From Mycobacterium sp. (lineage in GTDB: Bacteria; Actinomycetota; Actinomycetes; Mycobacteriales; Mycobacteriaceae): a stretch of DNA of 39,656 nt. The stretch covers positions 1 to 39,656 of the forward strand of contig JAOPUT010000058.1 of assembly GCA_025963385.1 (NCBI GenBank), given 5' to 3'. This document shows positions 35,083 through 39,656 of the stretch, one piece after another (within the stretch, counting starts at the first letter, position 1; each line of letters starts with the position of its first letter). The translations under genes and the position numbers were made by a program. The notes beneath the pieces are model-generated. The model saw nothing but the letters and a program-made list of their open reading frames with translations. It did not search any database and was not told where the DNA came from.

Positions 35083-37236
35083 TCACGCGAGGGGCCGCTC
35101 GATGTCGAGCGGGATCTCCACGAGCAGCGCGGTTCCACTTCCTACGGGACTCGAGATCGCCATGGTGCCTCCGAGCGCTTCGACCCGGTCGATCAGCCCG
35201 ATGAGGCCAGACCCCGTCGCGGCGTCGGCTCCCCCGATGCCGTCATCTCGAATCGACAGATGCAAGTGGGCATCGTCGGTTTTGACGCCGACCTTCACCA
35301 CCGAGGCTTGGGCGTGTTTGACCGCGTTGGTCAGCGCTTCGGATACGACGTAATAGGCGCCGACTTCAACCGAGTCGGGCAACCGTCGGTCAACACCAAG
35401 GTCGAGGTCAACCGGCACGGCCGAACGACGAGCCAACGTCCTGAGCGCGGGCCCGAGTCCCCCCTTGGACAGGATCGAGGGATGAATTCCGTGTGACATC
35501 TCTCGCAGCTCAGCTGACACACCAGTTATGCCGGACGCGAGTTCACCAAGCTGGGCCCTGACCGACGACTGTTCCGCCGGTACTGACGCCTCTGCCAGCC
35601 GCAACTGCAGCAACAGCGCTACCAGCCTTTGCTGGGCGCCGTCGTGCAGGTCGCGCTCCAGCCGGCGGCGGGCATCGTCGGCGGCCGCGACGATGCGCGC
35701 GCGTGAGGCGATCAGTTCGGCGCGCGTGGCGGCGTTGGCGATTGCCGTCGCGAGCAGATCGGCGAAGTCGCCGATGCGCGCCTCGGTGTCCGGTGGCAGC
35801 GGCTCGGGTGCCGACGAGCCGACGATGGCCGCGCCCCACACGGATCCGTCGACGATGATCGGGACTCCCACGGCAGAACGGATGTCGAGCTCACGGATGG
35901 GTCCCGCGTGGACGCCTGGAGCGTTGTCGTGGCTGTCCATCCGGGCGGTCTGGCCGGTGCGAACCCTCGCCGCGACGTTGTCACCTGCCAAGGGCAGGCG
36001 CAGGTCCCGAGGCAGCTTCCGCAGTCGTTCGCCGTCATAGATCGCGACGGGGATGAATTCCTCAGCGTCATAACGGGATATCGTCGCGTGCTTCACACAC
36101 AGGCAGCGCGCCATTTCGTCGGCTACCGCTTCGAACACCTCCACAGGGCTGGCCCCGCGCGCAACCAATGTTGCGACCCGCCGCAGGGCGGCCTGCTGCT
36201 CGGCGAGCACGCTGAGCGCGGTGCGGGTCTGGGCACCGGCGATCGCGGTGGCGACAAGATCGGCGAAGTCTCCGACTCGCAGATCGATGTCGGGTGGCAG
36301 CGGTTCAGGTCGAGTCGACCCGACGATGGCTGCACCCCATGGCCGGCCCTCGACGGTGATCGGCGCCCCCACCGCCGTCCGGAGTCCCAGTTCACGCACG
36401 CGTGTGGCGATGGAACCGGAACCGTTCTGATAGCTGTCCATCGTGGCGGGGCGGCCGGTGCGAAGCACGCGAGTCGCGACGCTGTCGCCGTCGAGTGAGA
36501 ACCGTTCGCCGACCGGGATCCTCGTCAACGCGGCGCCGTCGCCGGCGGCGGCAAGCAGAACCCCTGAGTCGTCGGACTCGTAGCGGAACAACACCGCGTG
36601 GTCATAAACCCCTAGGCAGTGCGCCAACTCGTCCGCCACCGCTGAGCACACCTCGGACGAGGTGGCCTCGCGTGCAACCAGCGTCGCCACCCGTCGCAAC
36701 GCGGCCTGTTGCTCCGCGACCACGCGGACTGACTCGGCCGCGATCTCAGCCTCCCGGCGGCGGTGATCCGACTCAGCGGCGCGCCGGGCTAAGTCCGCAA
36801 CGGTGCTGGCCGACAGTGCGACCACCAGAAAGACTGCGACTGCGACCCAGTCCCGCGGATCGGTGACGGTCAAGGATCCGATTGGCTTGAGAAGGAAGAA
36901 GTCGAAGGCCAGGGTGCTGGCCAATGCCGCCGCCGCCGCCAGCCAGAACCCCCACCCAATCGCGACCACCACGACGCCGAGCAGGTAGATCACACCCAAG
37001 GCGCCCTCGGGGGCGACCCGACTTAGCAGAAAACCCAGAAGAGTTTCCGCGAGAAGGAGCGAGGCGACGACCACCAGCCCGACCGCCAAGGGCGGGGTCG
37101 TCGGGCGCACTAAGAGCGACAACACGTGTGCCCGGATCGGTGCCGGGCGTGGTTGGGCATCGGGTGTGCTGGGCGCGGAGACCGTGCCCGACATGGACGA
37201 TGACCGGCCGGGCTGCGGTGACCGATTCTGCGGCAT
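35083..37236 (-). CDS. Sensor histidine kinase with DUF4118 membrane region and two GAF domains
   Basis: Membrane sensor kinase of 717 residues, a clear paralogue of the kinase at 9862. The order is a polar N-terminus, hydrophobic DUF4118-like region (about 48-148), GAF at about 175-335 and 343-505, HisKA_3 with H531 in ERDLHDGAQQR, and ATPase with N637 (EALTNAVKHA) and RDDGIGG near 663-669. It has two GAF copies rather than three, each preceded by AEQQAALRRVATLVAR. The start is ATG 37236 or the adjoining GTG 37239; no ribosome site is evident. It has no response-regulator neighbour. It is divergent from the third kinase across about 680 bp. Confidence 0.9.
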   Translation of the reverse strand: MPQNRSPQPGRSSSMSGTVSAPSTPDAQPRPAPIRAHVLSLLVRPTTPPLAVGLVVVASLLLAETLLGFLLSRVAPEGALGVIYLLGVVVVAIGWGFWLAAAAALASTLAFDFFLLKPIGSLTVTDPRDWVAVAVFLVVALSASTVADLARRAAESDHRRREAEIAAESVRVVAEQQAALRRVATLVAREATSSEVCSAVADELAHCLGVYDHAVLFRYESDDSGVLLAAAGDGAALTRIPVGERFSLDGDSVATRVLRTGRPATMDSYQNGSGSIATRVRELGLRTAVGAPITVEGRPWGAAIVGSTRPEPLPPDIDLRVGDFADLVATAIAGAQTRTALSVLAEQQAALRRVATLVARGASPVEVFEAVADEMARCLCVKHATISRYDAEEFIPVAIYDGERLRKLPRDLRLPLAGDNVAARVRTGQTARMDSHDNAPGVHAGPIRELDIRSAVGVPIIVDGSVWGAAIVGSSAPEPLPPDTEARIGDFADLLATAIANAATRAELIASRARIVAAADDARRRLERDLHDGAQQRLVALLLQLRLAEASVPAEQSSVRAQLGELASGITGVSAELREMSHGIHPSILSKGGLGPALRTLARRSAVPVDLDLGVDRRLPDSVEVGAYYVVSEALTNAVKHAQASVVKVGVKTDDAHLHLSIRDDGIGGADAATGSGLIGLIDRVEALGGTMAISSPVGSGTALLVEIPLDIERPLA

Positions 37237-37301
37237 CACGCACGCTCACATTGATCCTGGCGGCCTGGACGCTAGGTCGCCATCTGAGAATCATAACCCC
37301 G

Positions 37302-37510
37302 TAAGAGTGTGAATCGCCGACCGGCGAAGCTCGGCCCGTCTTCGCGGGCGTCTTTTCACGGGCTACGGCGAGGTCCGAGATGCGCCGTTTGGTAAGCGTG
37401 CTCGTCGGTTTGGTCATCGGCGCGGTTGGCGGAAGGCAGCTACTTCTGCACGCCCGCAGCTGCGCCGCACTCCTGCCGCTGATGATCACGATCATCGTGA
37501 TCGTGGCGGG
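37302..37510 (+). pseudogene. Possible C-terminal remnant of a YoaK/DUF1275-like membrane protein
   Basis: A plus-strand frame reads EMRRLVSVLVGLVIGAVGG followed by a second hydrophobic segment (AALLPLMITIIVIVAGPL). This looks like the last two helices of YoaK/DUF1275 proteins. The frame is closed upstream by a TAA at 37302 and no earlier helices are found, so it would be a fragment. Downstream the frame stays open to 37958 but becomes low-complexity. The same bases contain an exact 9-bp-arm palindrome (37484-37502), probably a result of repeated ATC/GTG codons. The family resemblance is from memory and tentative. Confidence 0.3.
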
Positions 37511-37920
37511 ACCGTTGACCCGGGGGCGCCACGATGTTTTTGAATTAGCCTGTGCTGCTTATTTATTCACATTGCAGCTCGGCGCTGGCGGTGGCGGCGG
37601 CGATCGCGGTGGCGCGCAGCTCATGGTGATGCGTGCTTCACTGTGCGATGGCAGCGACTCAGTCCCGTCGCGTCGGCGGCATGGGTCACAACCAGCCGCG
37701 AATGAGCGGCCGGCAAAAGTAGCCGTGCTTTTCTCGGGAAGTAGTGTTGGCGTCGCCACGCTGCGTGCTCTACTTCTTTGTAGGTCAAAAGCACCTGATT
37801 TCGATGCGCCGGAGGTTGCGGGCCAAGGGAATCGCCCCTCCGGCAGTTCGATAGCAGTTTGGGCGGTGGCACCCGATGTCGACGGCGACGAAAACACACC
37901 TCCATCCGAGGTGGGCCAAG
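37511..37920. other. Non-coding stretch before the third kinase
   Basis: About 410 bp, locally AT-rich near 37532-37575, with no convincing gene. It probably contains the promoter of the kinase at 37921. I see no clear repeat or binding site. Confidence 0.4.
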
Positions 37921-39656
37921 ATGCGGACTGGATTGGCCGCGCGACTGCTGCTTGCTAGCGGCGTTCTCGTGTTCGTCGTCATAGCGGCATACGTCGCCCT
38001 GTACGTCGCACTTGCGGACTTGAGCCGGGCGAGGACAGTCGCCACCCATTCAGTGCAGGAAGTCAACGTGGCCCGTGACGTGCGACGTCTGCTGACCGAC
38101 ATGGAGACAGGCCAGCGCGGGTTCATCATCACGGGAGAGCCCCGCTTCCTCGAACCGTGGGAAACCGGACGGCGCACGCTTCCGGAGAGGGTCGCAACCC
38201 TGCGGAAGATCGTGGACGATCCACGGCAGGCGAAGCGAGTCCAACAATTGGAGACGGAGTCCCTTGCCTACATCGGGGACTACTCCGTACCGCTGGTGGA
38301 TGCGGCACGCCGCGGAGAGGTTTGGGTGCGAGGAATCCCGGCCAGCGAGGATGGCGAACGCCGAATGGACTCGCTGCGGCGCCAGCTGGACGACTATGTC
38401 ACAACTGAGTTCGCGCTGAGCGCGGCGGAACAGTCCGACGCCGACCACGATTACCGACGAGCGATCTTCATCGCGGCCTGCGGACTCGCGGCGTCGGTGG
38501 TCATGACCGTACTGACAATGATTTACCTCACCAGAAAGGTGGTTCGTCCGGTTCGTCGGACGGCCATGGCGGCTGAGCGGATCGCCGCCGGGGAGTTGGA
38601 CGCACGCGTGCCAGAGACAAGCACGGCCGAGGTCGGTGTGCTGGAACGCGCGTTCAACTCGATGGCCGAGGCACTGCAGCACCACGTTGGCGAGCTAGCC
38701 CGGCTCAGTGACGAACAAGCCGCGCTTCGGCGCGTTGCCACGCTCGTCGCGCGCGGGAATCCCTCGGATGAGGTGTTCGCCGCGGTCGCGCAAGAGGTCG
38801 GGCTCGTTCTGGGTGCCGAGATCACGAGGCTCCTACGCTTCGAATCCGACGGCACTGCCACTGTCACAGCCACGTGGCTGCGCGCGGGCGAGCGCCTGCC
38901 AACCGGAAGTCGCATCCCGATCACCAATACCGTTGCTTTGCCGGTGCGGGAGACCGGCAAGCCGGCAAGGATCACTGAGGAGTCGCCTCCGGAATTGCCC
39001 GGTTCTTCGTATTCAGCGGTGGGCGCCCCCATCATGGTCGGAGGGTCGGTCTGGGGGGCGATGACCGCCTTGTCACGAGCCGACCACCCTTTGCCTGACG
39101 TGGCGGCGGCCCGCATCGCGGAATTCACCGATCTGGTCGGCACCGCCGTGGCCAATGCGCAAGCCCGAGCCGATCTGGTGGCGTCCCGCGCCAGGATCGT
39201 CGCCGCGTCCGACGAGACGCGCAGGCGCATCGAGCGCAATCTTCACGACGGCATTCAGCAACGCTTGGTCTCGCTCGCGCTCAGGCTGCGAACCGTTGAG
39301 TCGAGCGTCTCCGATTCGGCAGCCGAGCTCAGGACGGACCTGACAGAATTCAACGCGGGACTTCTGGAAGCGGTGGACGAACTGCGGGAAGTTGCCCGTG
39401 GTATCCATCCGGCGATCCTCTCCGAGGGCGGGCTGGTGGCGGCCGTGAAGGCGGTTGCCCGCCGCTGTCCCATCCCAGTGGCGCTGGATCTTCACGTCGA
39501 AACTCGCCTCCCGCCTTCGGTGGAGGTAGCTGCGTATTATTCGGTGGCCGAGGCGCTGACGAATGCCGCCAAATACGCACACGCGTCAGCCGTCGAACTC
39601 ACCGCCGCTGTGCGGGACGCTCGCCTCTTCGTCGTGATCCGGGACGATGGCGTCGG
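37921..39656 (+). CDS. Sensor histidine kinase, CHASE3-HAMP-GAF type (3' end off the window)
   Basis: NarL-type kinase with 578 visible residues; the ATPase domain is cut by the right edge. One membrane helix (8-32), then an extracellular CHASE3-like domain (about 45-165, with LLTDMETGQRGFIITGEPRF) and a second helix (about 180-203). A HAMP linker (205-258) and one GAF domain (about 262-415) follow, the GAF opening with EQAALRRVATLVARG as in the two other kinases. HisKA_3 has H442 in ERNLHDGIQQR, and the N-box is EALTNAAKYA near 544-553. GAGG about 9 nt before ATG 37921 supports the start. Its input half differs from the paralogues, but its GAF and kinase halves are the same family. A partner regulator could lie just beyond 39656. 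Confidence 0.9.
   Translation, partial: MRTGLAARLLLASGVLVFVVIAAYVALYVALADLSRARTVATHSVQEVNVARDVRRLLTDMETGQRGFIITGEPRFLEPWETGRRTLPERVATLRKIVDDPRQAKRVQQLETESLAYIGDYSVPLVDAARRGEVWVRGIPASEDGERRMDSLRRQLDDYVTTEFALSAAEQSDADHDYRRAIFIAACGLAASVVMTVLTMIYLTRKVVRPVRRTAMAAERIAAGELDARVPETSTAEVGVLERAFNSMAEALQHHVGELARLSDEQAALRRVATLVARGNPSDEVFAAVAQEVGLVLGAEITRLLRFESDGTATVTATWLRAGERLPTGSRIPITNTVALPVRETGKPARITEESPPELPGSSYSAVGAPIMVGGSVWGAMTALSRADHPLPDVAAARIAEFTDLVGTAVANAQARADLVASRARIVAASDETRRRIERNLHDGIQQRLVSLALRLRTVESSVSDSAAELRTDLTEFNAGLLEAVDELREVARGIHPAILSEGGLVAAVKAVARRCPIPVALDLHVETRLPPSVEVAAYYSVAEALTNAAKYAHASAVELTAAVRDARLFVVIRDDGV

Noticed and set aside
37484..37502. Exact palindrome GATCACGAT-C-ATCGTGATC as an operator
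   Set aside because: It falls in a hydrophobic coding-like stretch of repeated ATC/GTG codons, which produces such symmetry by itself. It is not positioned at a gene start.
37511..37958. Continuation of the plus-strand frame up to 192 residues as a real gene
   Set aside because: After the hydrophobic part the translation turns to Gly runs and unstructured sequence and overlaps the start of the third kinase.

Overview
This is a high-GC window from an actinobacterium. The best fit is a mycobacterium of the Mycolicibacterium type, judged from the codon use and GC content, a full-length mycobacterial-style carboxylic acid reductase, an HtrA/PepD-like membrane-anchored protease, and NarL-type histidine kinases built on DUF4118 and GAF modules. 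It contains no rRNA, tRNA, CRISPR array, transposase or integrase. It reads as accessory metabolic chromosome: small catabolic operons, most with their own regulator, next to a family of paralogous sensor kinases. The genus call is inference.

Layout. 1-6192: an APC amino-acid permease (cut by the left edge) and a metallophosphoesterase on the minus strand, divergent from a plus-strand operon of creatininase-family amidohydrolase, two short-chain dehydrogenases, a TetR regulator and a Rieske oxygenase. A 9-bp-arm inverted repeat lies in the shared promoter region. 6343-9810: a cupin lipoprotein, an IclR regulator divergent from a DapB-like amine dehydrogenase with two similar AT-rich palindromes 21 bp apart between them, and an aquaporin-family channel. 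9862-13979: a triple-GAF sensor kinase and an HtrA-like protease. 14063-16947: a bicupin dioxygenase-like protein divergent from a GntR/FadR-type regulator across a perfect palindrome, then an aldo/keto reductase.

17434-25474: a class A flavin monooxygenase, the 1187-residue carboxylic acid reductase, a gamma-glutamyltransferase-like enzyme, a secreted Gly/His/Trp-rich peptide, a possible small gene and a methyltransferase. 25748-28991: an NADPH-dependent FMN reductase, a TetR regulator divergent from a pyridoxamine-phosphate-oxidase-fold protein across a perfect 10-bp-arm palindrome, and a salicylate-hydroxylase-type monooxygenase. 29526-32887: a minus-strand operon of beta-hydroxyacid dehydrogenase, zinc alcohol dehydrogenase and class V aminotransferase. 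33116-33710: two small Cys-rich proteins of unknown function. 34070-39656: an alpha/beta hydrolase, a double-GAF kinase, a possible YoaK-like gene remnant, and a third kinase (CHASE3-HAMP-GAF) cut by the right edge.

Taken together, the window encodes tools for oxidising, hydrolysing and reducing small aromatic, heterocyclic or amine substrates. Three related histidine kinases have no response regulator in view. The most testable novelties are the four regulator/operator pairs, the Rieske/creatininase/phosphoesterase operon pair, the kinase family with copied GAF modules, the aquaporin with a non-canonical second NPA box, the bicupin whose metal ligands sit only in its C-terminal half, and the two small Cys-rich proteins.
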